From Salticus scenicus (lineage: Eukaryota; Arthropoda; Arachnida; Araneae; Salticidae): a stretch of DNA of 64,000 nucleotides. Below the pieces are notes generated by a model. The model made no database searches, was not told the origin of the DNA, and saw only the letters and a program-made list of their open reading frames with translations. The position numbers were made by a program, and so were the translations under genes. The stretch is from the NCBI GenBank assembly GCA_963930645.1, contig OZ005648.1, positions 2,338,631 to 2,402,630 on the forward strand, read 5' to 3'. This document shows, one piece after another, positions 1 through 13,090 of this stretch; positions within the stretch are counted from its first letter, which is position 1, and every line of letters starts with the position of its first letter.

Positions 1-3000
1 TTCTTATGGGTCACCACGCTCAAAAAGTGTAACTTGAATTAATATCAAAGAAAAAACTTGAATATCCCCATTCGACTTGCAGGCCTTTAAAGCCTATTAA
101 ATACGTTTTCTCTATTAAAATTTGTTTTCTTATCGGTCACCACGCTCAAAAAGTGTAACTTGAATTAATATCAAAGGAAAAACTTGAATATGCCCATTCG
201 ACTTGCAGGCCTTTAAAACCTATTAAAATACCTTTTCTCTATTAAAATTTGTTTTCTTATTATTGTTATCTTATTCATTAATATCAAAGAAAAAACTTGA
301 ATATCCCCATTCGACTTGCAGGCCTTTAAAAACCTATTAAAATACCTTTTTTCAAAAAATAGAGTTAGATCATTGAAATTTGGTACATCGAGGTTTTCGA
401 TACCTACAAATCGATTGCGAATATTTTTGATATATTCTCATTGCGGATATATTCTCATTTATTCAATAAAAGAAAAAAAATTTGTTTTCTTATCGGTCAC
501 CACGCTCAAAAAGTGTAACTTGAATTAATATCAAAGAAAAAACTTGAATATCCCCATTCGACTTGCAGGCCTTTAAAACCTATTAAATACCTTTTCTCTA
601 TTAAAATTTGTTTTCTTATCGGTCACCATGCTCAAAAAGTGTAACTTGAATTAATATCAAAGAAAAAACTTGAATATCCCCATTCGACTTGCAGGCCTTT
701 AAAACCTATTAAATACCTTTTCTGAATTAAAATTTGTTTTCTTATCGGTCACCACGCTCAAAAAGTGTAACTTGAATTAATATCAAAGAAAAAACTTGAA
801 TATCCCCATTCGACTTGCAGGCCTTTAAAAACCTATTAAAATACCTTTTCTCAAAAAATAGAGTTAGATCATTCAAATTTGGTACATCGAGGTTTTCGAT
901 ACCTACAAATCGATTGCGGATATTTTTGATATATTCTCATTGCGGATATATTCTCATTTATTCAATAAAAGAAAAAAGTTTGTTTTCTTATCGGTCACCA
1001 CGCTCAAAAAGTGTAACTTGAATTAATATCAAAGAAAAAACTTGAATTAATATCAAAGAAAAAAAAATACTGCATAAATAAAATAAATAAATAATTATAA
1101 TTGCATAAGTTGATAAAAAATGCTATGCAATAGCTTTACCGCGGCAGTCCTCGAGTGCCACACGTATTTTTTTTTCTTATCGGTCACCACGCTCAAAAAG
1201 TGTAACTTGAATTAATATCAAAGAAAAAACTTGAATATCCCCATTCGACTTGCAGGCCTTTAAAACCTATTAAAATACCTTTTCTCTATTAAAATTTGTT
1301 TTCTTATCATTATTGTTATCTTATTCATTAATATCAAAGAAAAAACTTGAATGGCCCCATTCGACTTGCAGGCCTTTAAAACCTATTAAATACCTTTTCT
1401 CTATTAAAATTTGTTTTATATCGGTCACCACGCTCAAAAAGTGTAACTTGAATTAATATCAAAGAAAAAACTTGAATATCCCCATTCGACTTGCAGGCCT
1501 TTAAAACCTATTAAAATACCTTTTCTCTATTAAAATTTGCTTTTATATCATTATTGTTATCTTATCATTATTGTTATCTTATTCATTAATATCAAAGAAA
1601 AAACTTGAATGTCCCCATTCGACTTGCAGGCCTTTAAAACCTATTAAATACCTTTTCTCTATTAAAATTTGCTTTCTTATCGGTCACCACGCTCAAAAAT
1701 GTTACTTGAATTAATATCAAAGGAAAAACTTGAATATGCCCATTCGACTTGCAGGCCTTTAAAACCTATTAAAATACCTTTTCTCTATTAAAATTTGTTT
1801 TCTTATTATTGTTATCTTATTCATTAATATCAAAGAAAGAACTTGAATATCCCCATTCGACTTGCAGGCCTTTAAAAACCTATTAAAATACCTTTTTTCA
1901 AAAAATAGAGTTAGATCATTGAAATTTGGTACATCGAGGTTTTCGATACCTACAAATCGATTGCGGATATTTTTGATATATTCTCATTGCGGATATATTC
2001 TCATTTATTCAATAAAAGAAAAAAAAATTGTTTTCTTATGGGTCACCACGCTCAAAAAGTGTAACTTGAATTAATATCAAAGAAAAAACTTGAATATCCC
2101 CATTCGACTTGCAGGCCTTTAAAACCTATTAAATACCTTTTCTCTATTAAAATTTGTTTTCTTATCGGCCACCATGCTCAAAAAGTGTAACTTGAATTAA
2201 TATCAAAGAAAAAACTTGAATATCCCCATTCGACTTGCAGGCCTTTAAAACCTATTAAATACCTTTTCTGTATTAAAATTTGTTTTCTTATCGGTCACCA
2301 CGCTCAAAAAGTGTAACTTGAATTAATATCAAAGAAAAAACTTGAATATCCCCATTCGACTTGCAGGCCTTTAAAAACCTATTAAAATACCTTTTCTCAA
2401 AAAATAGAGTTAGATCATTGAAATTTGGTACATCGAGGTTTTCGATACCTACAAATCGATTGCGGATATTTTTGATATATTCTCATTGCGGATATATTCT
2501 CATTTATTCAATAAAAGAAAAAAGTTTGTTTTCTTATCGGTCACCACGCTCAAAAAGTGTAACTTGAATTAATATCAAAGAAAAAACTTGAATTAATATC
2601 AAAGAAAAAAAAATACTGCATAAATAAAATAAATAAATAATTATAATTGCATAAGTTGATAAAAAATGCTATGCAATAGCTTTACCGCGGCAGTCCTCGA
2701 GTGCCACACGTATTTTTTTTTCTTATCGGTCACCACGCTCAAAAAGTGTAACTTGAATTAATATCAAAGAAAAAACTTGAATATCCCCATTCGACTTGCA
2801 GGCCTTTAAAAACCTATTAAAATACCTTTTCTCAAAAAATAGAGTTAGATCATTGAAATTTGGTACATCGAGGTTTTCGATACCTACAAATCGATTGCGG
2901 ATATTTTTGATATATTCTCATTGCGGATATATTCTCATTTATTCAATAAAAGAAAAAAGTTTGTTTTCTTATCGGTCACCACGCTCAAAAAGTGTAACTT

Positions 3001-6000
3001 GAATTAATATCAAAGAAAAAACTTGAATTAATATCAAAGAAAAAAAAATACTGCATAAATAAAATAAATAAATAATTATAATTGCATAAGTTGATAAAAA
3101 ATGCTATGCAATAGCTTTACCGCGGCAGTCCTCGAGTGCCACACGTATTTTTTTTTCTTATCGGTCACCACGCTCAAAAAGTGTAACTTGAATTAATATC
3201 AAAGAAAAAACTTGAATATCCCCATTCGACTTGCAGGCCTTTAAAACCTATTAAAATACCTTTTCTCTATTAAAATTTGTTTTCTTATCATTATTGTTAT
3301 CTTATTCATTAATATCAAAGAAAAAACTTGAATGGCCCCATTCGACTTGCAGGCCTTTAAAACCTATTAAATACCTTTTCTCTATTAAAATTTGTTTTAT
3401 ATCGGTCACCACGCTCAAAAAGTGTAACTTGAATTAATATCAAAGAAAAAACTTGAATATCCCCATTCGACTTGCAGGCCTTTAAAACCTATTAAAATAC
3501 CTTTTCTCTATTAAAATTTGCTTTTATATCATTATTGTTATCTTATCATTATTGTTATCTTATTCATTAATATCAAAGAAAAAACTTGAATGTCCCCATT
3601 CGACTTGCAGGCCTTTAAAACCTATTAAATACCTTTTCTCTATTAAAATTTGCTTTCTTATCGGTCACCACGCTCAAAAATGTTACTTGAATTAATATCA
3701 AAGGAAAAACTTGAATATGCCCATTCGACTTGCAGGCCTTTAAAACCTATTAAAATACCTTTTCTCTATTAAAATTTGTTTTCTTATTATTGTTATCTTA
3801 TTCATTAATATCAAAGAAAGAACTTGAATATCCCCATTCGACTTGCAGGCCTTTAAAAACCTATTAAAATACCTTTTTTCAAAAAATAGAGTTAGATCAT
3901 TGAAATTTGGTACATCGAGGTTTTCGATACCTACAAATCGATTGCGGATATTTTTGATATATTCTCATTGCGGATATATTCTCATTTATTCAATAAAAGA
4001 AAAAAAATTTGTTTTCTTATGGGTCACCACGCTCAAAAAGTGTAACTTGAATTAATATCAAAGAAAAAACTTGAATATCCCCATTCGACTTGCAGGCCTT
4101 TAAAGCCTATTAAATACGTTTTCTCTATTAAAATTTGTTTTCTTATCGGTCACCACGCTCAAAAAGTGTAACTTGAATTAATATCAAAGGAAAAACTTGA
4201 ATATGCCCATTCGACTTGCAGGCCTTTAAAACCTATTAAAATACCTTTTCTCTATTAAAATTTGTTTTCTTATTATTGTTATCTTATTCATTAATATCAA
4301 AGAAAAAACTTGAATATCCCCATTCGACTTGCAGGCCTTTAAAAACCTATTAAAATACCTTTTTTCAAAAAATAGAGTTAGATCATTGAAATTTGGTACA
4401 TCGAGGTTTTCGATACCTACAAATCGATTGCGAATATTTTTGATATATTCTCATTGCGGATATATTCTCATTTATTCAATAAAAGAAAAAAAATTTGTTT
4501 TCTTATCGGTCACCACGCTCAAAAAGTGTAACTTGAATTAATATCAAAGAAAAAACTTGAATATCCCCATTCGACTTGCAGGCCTTTAAAACCTATTAAA
4601 TACCTTTTCTCTATTAAAATTTGTTTTCTTATCGGTCACCATGCTCAAAAAGTGTAACTTGAATTAATATCAAAGAAAAAACTTGAATATCCCCATTCGA
4701 CTTGCAGGCCTTTAAAACCTATTAAATACCTTTTCTGAATTAAAATTTGTTTTCTTATCGGTCACCACGCTCAAAAAGTGTAACTTGAATTAATATCAAA
4801 GAAAAAACTTGAATATCCCCATTCGACTTGCAGGCCTTTAAAAACCTATTAAAATACCTTTTCTCAAAAAATAGAGTTAGATCATTGAAATTTGGTACAT
4901 CGAGGTTTTCGATACCTACAAATCGATTGCGGATATTTTTGATATATTCTCATTGCGGATATATTCTCATTTATTCAATAAAAGAAAAAAGTTTGTTTTC
5001 TTATCGGTCACCACGCTCAAAAAGTGTAACTTGAATTAATATCAAAGAAAAAACTTGAATTAATATCAAAGAAAAAAAAATACTGCATAAATAAAATAAA
5101 TAAATAATTATAATTGCATAAGTTGATAAAAAATGCTATGCAATAGCTTTACCGCGGCAGTCCTCGAGTGCCACACGTATTTTTTTTTCTTATCGGTCAC
5201 CACGCTCAAAAAGTGTAACTTGAATTAATATCAAAGAAAAAACTTGAATATCCCCATTCGACTTGCAGGCCTTTAAAACCTATTAAAATACCTTTTCTCT
5301 ATTAAAATTTGTTTTCTTATCATTATTGTTATCTTATTCATTAATATCAAAGAAAAAACTTGAATGGCCCCATTCGACTTGCAGGCCTTTAAAACCTATT
5401 AAATACCTTTTCTCTATTAAAATTTGTTTTATATCGGTCACCACGCTCAAAAAGTGTAACTTGAATTAATATCAAAGAAAAAACTTGAATATCCCCATTC
5501 GACTTGCAGGCCTTTAAAACCTATTAAAATACCTTTTCTCAAAAAATAGAGTTAGATCATTGAAATTTGGTACATCGAGGTTTTCGATACCTACAAATCG
5601 ATTGCGGATATTTTTGATATATTCTCATTGCGGATATATTCTCATTTATTCAATAAAAGAAAAAAGTTTGTTTTCTTATCGGTCACCACGCTCAAAAAGT
5701 GTAACTTGAATTAATATCAAAGAAAAAACTTGAATTAATATCAAAGAAAAAAAAATACTGCATAAATAAAATAAATAAATAATTATAATTGCATAAGTTG
5801 ATAAAAAATGCTATGCAATAGCTTTACCGCGGCAGTCCTCGAGTGCCACACGTATTTTTTTTTCTTATCGGTCACCACGCTCAAAAAGTGTAACTTGAAT
5901 TAATATCAAAGAAAAAACTTGAATATCCCCATTCGACTTGCAGGCCTTTAAAACCTATTAAAATACCTTTTCTCTATTAAAATTTGTTTTCTTATCATTA

Positions 6001-9000
6001 TTGTTATCTTATTCATTAATATCAAAGAAAAAACTTGAATGGCCCCATTCGACTTGCAGGCCTTTAAAACCTATTAAATACCTTTTCTCTATTAAAATTT
6101 GTTTTATATCGGTCACCACGCTCAAAAAGTGTAACTTGAATTAATATCAAAGAAAAAACTTGAATATCCCCATTCGACTTGCAGGCCTTTAAAACCTATT
6201 AAAATACCTTTTCTCTATTAAAATTTGCTTTTATATCATTATTGTTATCTTATCATTATTGTTATCTTATTCATTAATATCAAAGAAAAAACTTGAATGT
6301 CCCCATTCGACTTGCAGGCCTTTAAAACCTATTAAATACCTTTTCTCTATTAAAATTTGCTTTCTTATCGGTCACCACGCTCAAAAATGTTACTTGAATT
6401 AATATCAAAGGAAAAACTTGAATATGCCCATTCGACTTGCAGGCCTTTAAAACCTATTAAAATACCTTTTCTCTATTAAAATTTGTTTTCTTATTATTGT
6501 TATCTTATTCATTAATATCAAAGAAAGAACTTGAATATCCCCATTCGACTTGCAGGCCTTTAAAAACCTATTAAAATACCTTTTTTCAAAAAATAGAGTT
6601 AGATCATTGAAATTTGGTACATCGAGGTTTTCGATACCTACAAATCGATTGCGGATATTTTTGATATATTCTCATTGCGGATATATTCTCATTTATTCAA
6701 TAAAAGAAAAAAAATTTGTTTTCTTATGGGTCACCACGCTCAAAAAGTGTAACTTGAATTAATATCAAAGAAAAAACTTGAATATCCCCATTCGACTTGC
6801 AGGCCTTTAAAGCCTATTAAATACGTTTTCTCTATTAAAATTTGTTTTCTTATCGGTCACCACGCTCAAAAAGTGTAACTTGAATTAATATCAAAGGAAA
6901 AACTTGAATATGCCCATTCGACTTGCAGGCCTTTAAAACCTATTAAAATACCTTTTCTCTATTAAAATTTGTTTTCTTATTATTGTTATCTTATTCATTA
7001 ATATCAAAGAAAAAACTTGAATATCCCCATTCGACTTGCAGGCCTTTAAAAACCTATTAAAATACCTTTTTTCAAAAAATAGAGTTAGATCATTGAAATT
7101 TGGTACATCGAGGTTTTCGATACCTACAAATCGATTGCGAATATTTTTGATATATTCTCATTGCGGATATATTCTCATTTATTCAATAAAAGAAAAAAAA
7201 TTTGTTTTCTTATCGGTCACCACGCTCAAAAAGTGTAACTTGAATTAATATCAAAGAAAAAACTTGAATATCCCCATTCGACTTGCAGGCCTTTAAAACC
7301 TATTAAATACCTTTTCTCTATTAAAATTTGTTTTCTTATCGGTCACCATGCTCAAAAAGTGTAACTTGAATTAATATCAAAGAAAAAACTTGAATATCCC
7401 CATTCGACTTGCAGGCCTTTAAAACCTATTAAATACCTTTTCTGAATTAAAATTTGTTTTCTTATCGGTCACCACGCTCAAAAAGTGTAACTTGAATTAA
7501 TATCAAAGAAAAAACTTGAATATCCCCATTCGACTTGCAGGCCTTTAAAAACCTATTAAAATACCTTTTCTCAAAAAATAGAGTTAGATCATTGAAATTT
7601 GGTACATCGAGGTTTTCGATACCTACAAATCGATTGCGGATATTTTTGATATATTCTCATTGCGGATATATTCTCATTTATTCAATAAAAGAAAAAAGTT
7701 TGTTTTCTTATCGGTCACCACGCTCAAAAAGTGTAACTTGAATTAATATCAAAGAAAAAACTTGAATTAATATCAAAGAAAAAAAAATACTGCATAAATA
7801 AAATAAATAAATAATTATAATTGCATAAGTTGATAAAAAATGCTATGCAATAGCTTTACCGCGGCAGTCCTCGAGTGCCACACGTATTTTTTTTTCTTAT
7901 CGGTCACCACGCTCAAAAAGTGTAACTTGAATTAATATCAAAGAAAAAACTTGAATATCCCCATTCGACTTGCAGGCCTTTAAAACCTATTAAAATACCT
8001 TTTCTCTATTAAAATTTGTTTTCTTATCATTATTGTTATCTTATTCATTAATATCAAAGAAAAAACTTGAATGGCCCCATTCGACTTGCAGGCCTTTAAA
8101 ACCTATTAAATACCTTTTCTCTATTAAAATTTGTTTTATATCGGTCACCACGCTCAAAAAGTGTAACTTGAATTAATATCAAAGAAAAAACTTGAATATC
8201 CCCATTCGACTTGCAGGCCTTTAAAACCTATTAAAATACCTTTTCTCTATTAAAATTTGCTTTTATATCATTATTGTTATCTTATCATTATTGTTATCTT
8301 ATTCATTAATATCAAAGAAAAAACTTGAATGTCCCCATTCGACTTGCAGGCCTTTAAAACCTATTAAATACCTTTTCTCTATTAAAATTTGCTTTCTTAT
8401 CGGTCACCACGCTCAAAAATGTTACTTGAATTAATATCAAAGGAAAAACTTGAATATGCCCATTCGACTTGCAGGCCTTTAAAACCTATTAAAATACCTT
8501 TTCTCTATTAAAATTTGTTTTCTTATTATTGTTATCTTATTCATTAATATCAAAGAAAGAACTTGAATATCCCCATTCGACTTGCAGGCCTTTAAAAACC
8601 TATTAAAATACCTTTTTTCAAAAAATAGAGTTAGATCATTGAAATTTGGTACATCGAGGTTTTCGATACCTACAAATCGATTGCGGATATTTTTGATATA
8701 TTCTCATTGCGGATATATTCTCATTTATTCAATAAAAGAAAAAAAATTTGTTTTCTTATGGGTCACCACGCTCAAAAAGTGTAACTTGAATTAATATCAA
8801 AGAAAAAACTTGAATATCCCCATTCGACTTGCAGGCCTTTAAAGCCTATTAAATACGTTTTCTCTATTAAAATTTGTTTTCTTATCGGTCACCACGCTCA
8901 AAAAGTGTAACTTGAATTAATATCAAAGGAAAAACTTGAATATGCCCATTCGACTTGCAGGCCTTTAAAACCTATTAAAATACCTTTTCTCTATTAAAAT

Positions 9001-11464
9001 TTGTTTTCTTATTATTGTTATCTTATTCATTAATATCAAAGAAAAAACTTGAATATCCCCATTCGACTTGCAGGCCTTTAAAAACCTATTAAAATACCTT
9101 TTTTCAAAAAATAGAGTTAGATCATTGAAATTTGGTACATCGAGGTTTTCGATACCTACAAATCGATTGCGAATATTTTTGATATATTCTCATTGCGGAT
9201 ATATTCTCATTTATTCAATAAAAGAAAAAAAATTTGTTTTCTTATCGGTCACCACGCTCAAAAAGTGTAACTTGAATTAATATCAAAGAAAAAACTTGAA
9301 TATCCCCATTCGACTTGCAGGCCTTTAAAACCTATTAAATACCTTTTCTCTATTAAAATTTGTTTTCTTATCGGTCACCATGCTCAAAAAGTGTAACTTG
9401 AATTAATATCAAAGAAAAAACTTGAATATCCCCATTCGACTTGCAGGCCTTTAAAACCTATTAAATACCTTTTCTGAATTAAAATTTGTTTTCTTATCGG
9501 TCACCACGCTCAAAAAGTGTAACTTGAATTAATATCAAAGAAAAAACTTGAATATCCCCATTCGACTTGCAGGCCTTTAAAAACCTATTAAAATACCTTT
9601 TCTCAAAAAATAGAGTTAGATCATTCAAATTTGGTACATCGAGGTTTTCGATACCTACAAATCGATTGCGGATATTTTTGATATATTCTCATTGCGGATA
9701 TATTCTCATTTATTCAATAAAAGAAAAAAGTTTGTTTTCTTATCGGTCACCACGCTCAAAAAGTGTAACTTGAATTAATATCAAAGAAAAAACTTGAATT
9801 AATATCAAAGAAAAAAAAATACTGCATAAATAAAATAAATAAATAATTATAATTGCATAAGTTGATAAAAAATGCTATGCAATAGCTTTACCGCGGCAGT
9901 CCTCGAGTGCCACACGTATTTTTTTTTCTTATCGGTCACCACGCTCAAAAAGTGTAACTTGAATTAATATCAAAGAAAAAACTTGAATATCCCCATTCGA
10001 CTTGCAGGCCTTTAAAACCTATTAAAATACCTTTTCTCTATTAAAATTTGTTTTCTTATCATTATTGTTATCTTATTCATTAATATCAAAGAAAAAACTT
10101 GAATGGCCCCATTCGACTTGCAGGCCTTTAAAACCTATTAAATACCTTTTCTCTATTAAAATTTGTTTTATATCGGTCACCACGCTCAAAAAGTGTAACT
10201 TGAATTAATATCAAAGAAAAAACTTGAATATCCCCATTCGACTTGCAGGCCTTTAAAACCTATTAAAATACCTTTTCTCTATTAAAATTTGCTTTTATAT
10301 CATTATTGTTATCTTATCATTATTGTTATCTTATTCATTAATATCAAAGAAAAAACTTGAATGTCCCCATTCGACTTGCAGGCCTTTAAAACCTATTAAA
10401 TACCTTTTCTCTATTAAAATTTGCTTTCTTATCGGTCACCACGCTCAAAAATGTTACTTGAATTAATATCAAAGGAAAAACTTGAATATGCCCATTCGAC
10501 TTGCAGGCCTTTAAAACCTATTAAAATACCTTTTCTCTATTAAAATTTGTTTTCTTATTATTGTTATCTTATTCATTAATATCAAAGAAAGAACTTGAAT
10601 ATCCCCATTCGACTTGCAGGCCTTTAAAAACCTATTAAAATACCTTTTTTCAAAAAATAGAGTTAGATCATTGAAATTTGGTACATCGAGGTTTTCGATA
10701 CCTACAAATCGATTGCGGATATTTTTGATATATTCTCATTGCGGATATATTCTCATTTATTCAATAAAAGAAAAAAAAATTGTTTTCTTATGGGTCACCA
10801 CGCTCAAAAAGTGTAACTTGAATTAATATCAAAGAAAAAACTTGAATATCCCCATTCGACTTGCAGGCCTTTAAAACCTATTAAATACCTTTTCTCTATT
10901 AAAATTTGTTTTCTTATCGGTCACCATGCTCAAAAAGTGTAACTTGAATTAATATCAAAGAAAAAACTTGAATATCCCCATTCGACTTGCAGGCCTTTAA
11001 AACCTATTAAATACCTTTTCTGTATTAAAATTTGTTTTCTTATCGGTCACCACGCTCAAAAAGTGTAACTTGAATTAATATCAAAGAAAAAACTTGAATA
11101 TCCCCATTCGACTTGCAGGCCTTTAAAAACCTATTAAAATACCTTTTCTCAAAAAATAGAGTTAGATCATTCAAATTTGGTACATCGAGGTTTTCGATAC
11201 CTACAAATCGATTGCGGATATTTTTGATATATTCTCATTGCGGATATATTCTCATTTATTCAATAAAAGAAAAAAGTTTGTTTTCTTATCGGTCACCACG
11301 CTCAAAAAGTGTAACTTGAATTAATATCAAAGAAAAAACTTGAATTAATATCAAAGAAAAAAAAATACTGCATAAATAAAATAAATAAATAATTATAATT
11401 GCATAAGTTGATAAAAAATGCTATGCAATAGCTTTACCGCGGCAGTCCTCGAGTGCCACACGTA

Positions 11465-11466
<2 letters not shown>
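1..11466 (+). repeat. Satellite array with a 2032-bp higher-order repeat
   Basis: The basic unit is about 125 bp and contains the core CATTCGACTTGCAGGCC. Longer units add a second module containing TACAAATCGATTGCGGATAT. A unique ~115-bp spacer with the marker CCGCGGCAGTCCTCGAG punctuates the array at 1139, 2685, 3120, 5152, 5827, 7859, 9891 and 11437. Marker spacings are 1546, 435, 2032, 675, 2032, 2032 and 1546. The period is therefore 2032 bp, and the 1546-bp form lacks one 486-bp block. Units are nearly identical, which indicates recent amplification or homogenisation. The array runs off the left edge of the window. Short open frames of 68-70 codons recur in every unit, but they start with non-ATG codons and are by-products of the repeat. 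Confidence 0.95.
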
Positions 11467-11498
<32 letters not shown>

Positions 11499-11573
11499 AC
11501 GAAAAAAAAAAACTTGGAAAAAAAATCATAGGAAAATATAGAAGAAAGTCTTGTAGTGGCCACATCATACTAG
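11467..11573 (+). mobile_element. 3' terminus of a Helentron-like (family B) element next to the satellite
   Basis: After a long T tract and an A-rich stretch comes the subterminal motif TATAGAAGAAAGTC. It is followed by a hairpin (TTGTAGTGGCCACATCA region) and the terminal CATACTAG, with a T next to it. The same ending closes the elements at 37365-38606 and 38616-39619. The matching 5' end is not in the window, so the satellite may sit inside this element or have been joined to its 3' end. Assignment to the Helitron2/Helentron group rests on architecture only. Confidence 0.75.
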
Positions 11574-12219
11574 TTTGACAATCTATTTAATCGATAAATA
11601 ACGGAAACACATTTTCCTTTTTGAAGATTTTTGCAGTAGTTGACCTTTTCTCCTCCTAGAATTCTCGGATTAGTGATTTCAGTTAATTGGCTCGTCACGT
11701 GACAGACGTGAATTCGAGGTTAACTTGTATCGGTTGTTTTGATCTGGTTTTCTCATAAGGTTAGAGAAAACGAAAGTTGAGACATTTACTACAGCTGGTT
11801 TCTCTTAAATCCTTGAATTCAATAGAAAAGAACATTTTCCTTTTAAGATTTCTATCAGAGAGACATAATATGCGAGTGTATATAAAGTTTCCTGGATTGA
11901 ATTCAGTAAAAATGTATTTATTAATTGAGCAGTAGTTAACTGTTTATAAATGCACCACATAAGTTTTTTTTAGAGTTTTTTTGTTTCTCTACAGGCATAT
12001 CCATTACCGAGCGACGGCCGTCTAATCGTGGTTATAATATCATTCCAGTATGATATATCAAAATCATTTAGATTTTATTTTAAGATTTTATGCGTTAATA
12101 CGCATTAATTAATAAAGCTCAATAAGTAAAAAAAAAAAAAAATGATTTGAAAACGAATGTTTGCCCAATTGGGAAAATACCATAAATGAGAGCTATTTTG
12201 AAAGAATGGAATTGTGAGA
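11574..12219. other. AT-rich spacer, no gene seen
   Basis: No supportable coding region was found. The only small feature of note is a perfect 10-bp palindrome, GTCACGTGAC, at 11694-11703 (an E-box core). Its role is unknown. Confidence 0.5.
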
Positions 12220-12610
12220 CTTTTAATTTCTCTTGCCGGCATGTAGTAATAGTGAAAGTATTGTTTTGGGGTCAGATGTTCGAAATTGCGTTTTTTATAT
12301 ATTTACATATTTTGAGATACCCCGGCTACGAAAATCGGTCTTTTTGCGGTTTGTTTTTGTATCTGTCTGTTTATGCTCTGCATAACACATGAAAACATAT
12401 AAGTTGGACGTCCAAACTCGGTGTCTTATAAATATACATGCAATCTCTCTCTCTATATATATATGTACTGTATTAAGTAGTGATGTTACATGAAACTCGA
12501 TTGAAATCGAACAGATAAATCGAGTGCATACAAAAGTTTTCAAATACATTACGTCTATCAGCGAAATTTCTAGTAGCTACAGTTGTTTACTGCACTAAAC
12601 AAAATAATTG
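12220..12610 (+). mobile_element. Degenerate 5' part of a Helentron-like (family A) element
   Basis: The stretch keeps the order seen in better copies: an ACTTTT...GTGAAAGTATTG inverted pair, GGGGTCA, a stretch like 'ttacatattttgagataccc', a GTCTGT-rich microsatellite, and a distal piece ending near CTGCACTAAAC. Compare 23211-24002 and 25726-27075. No 3' terminus is recognisable. Confidence 0.6.
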
Positions 12611-13090
12611 ACGTACAATGCATAATAGTGTAACATAGTGTTTGCTCACTAGAGTAAAATTATTAATTTAAGATTCATGTTTTTATTTTATTTATTTATT
12701 TTTCAAACAGGCAGATGATTTATACTTTATTTTAAAAATCATCCTTGTGTTTTATACAAATAATATATTTTTAAGGTATTTTGTTAAATTTTAGTTCTTT
12801 ATTTTCTTTTTGCCCCCTTTATATATAAAATATAAAACAATTACGATTCTTTCTTTAAATTAAACTAGATGGCATAGGTGGACTCTTCTCAGTTCCCCAT
12901 CACATGTATGTTCTCATAAAGTTCTAATACAAGGACATATTATATTCATGTTGAAAGAAATGAATTTGACGAAACGCTTGACATAGTGACAGAATGAAAT
13001 CCCCGTCTAATAGTCTACCCACCGTTCCGTTCGATATATTTATCTTATTCTAATCCATTAATTTATGTTATTGGGTTCAATTTCGTAGTT
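12611..13090. other. AT-rich spacer, nothing recognised
   Basis: No coding potential, RNA gene or repeat boundary could be supported here. Confidence 0.4.

Noticed and set aside
316..11319. Sixteen near-identical 68-70-codon open frames in the satellite
   Set aside because: They begin at non-ATG codons, repeat with the satellite unit and have no leader, splice or domain support. Conservation follows the DNA repeat, not a protein.
1..11466. CRISPR-like regular repeat spacing
   Set aside because: Units are long, spacers are not unique, and the surroundings are eukaryotic. It is a satellite.
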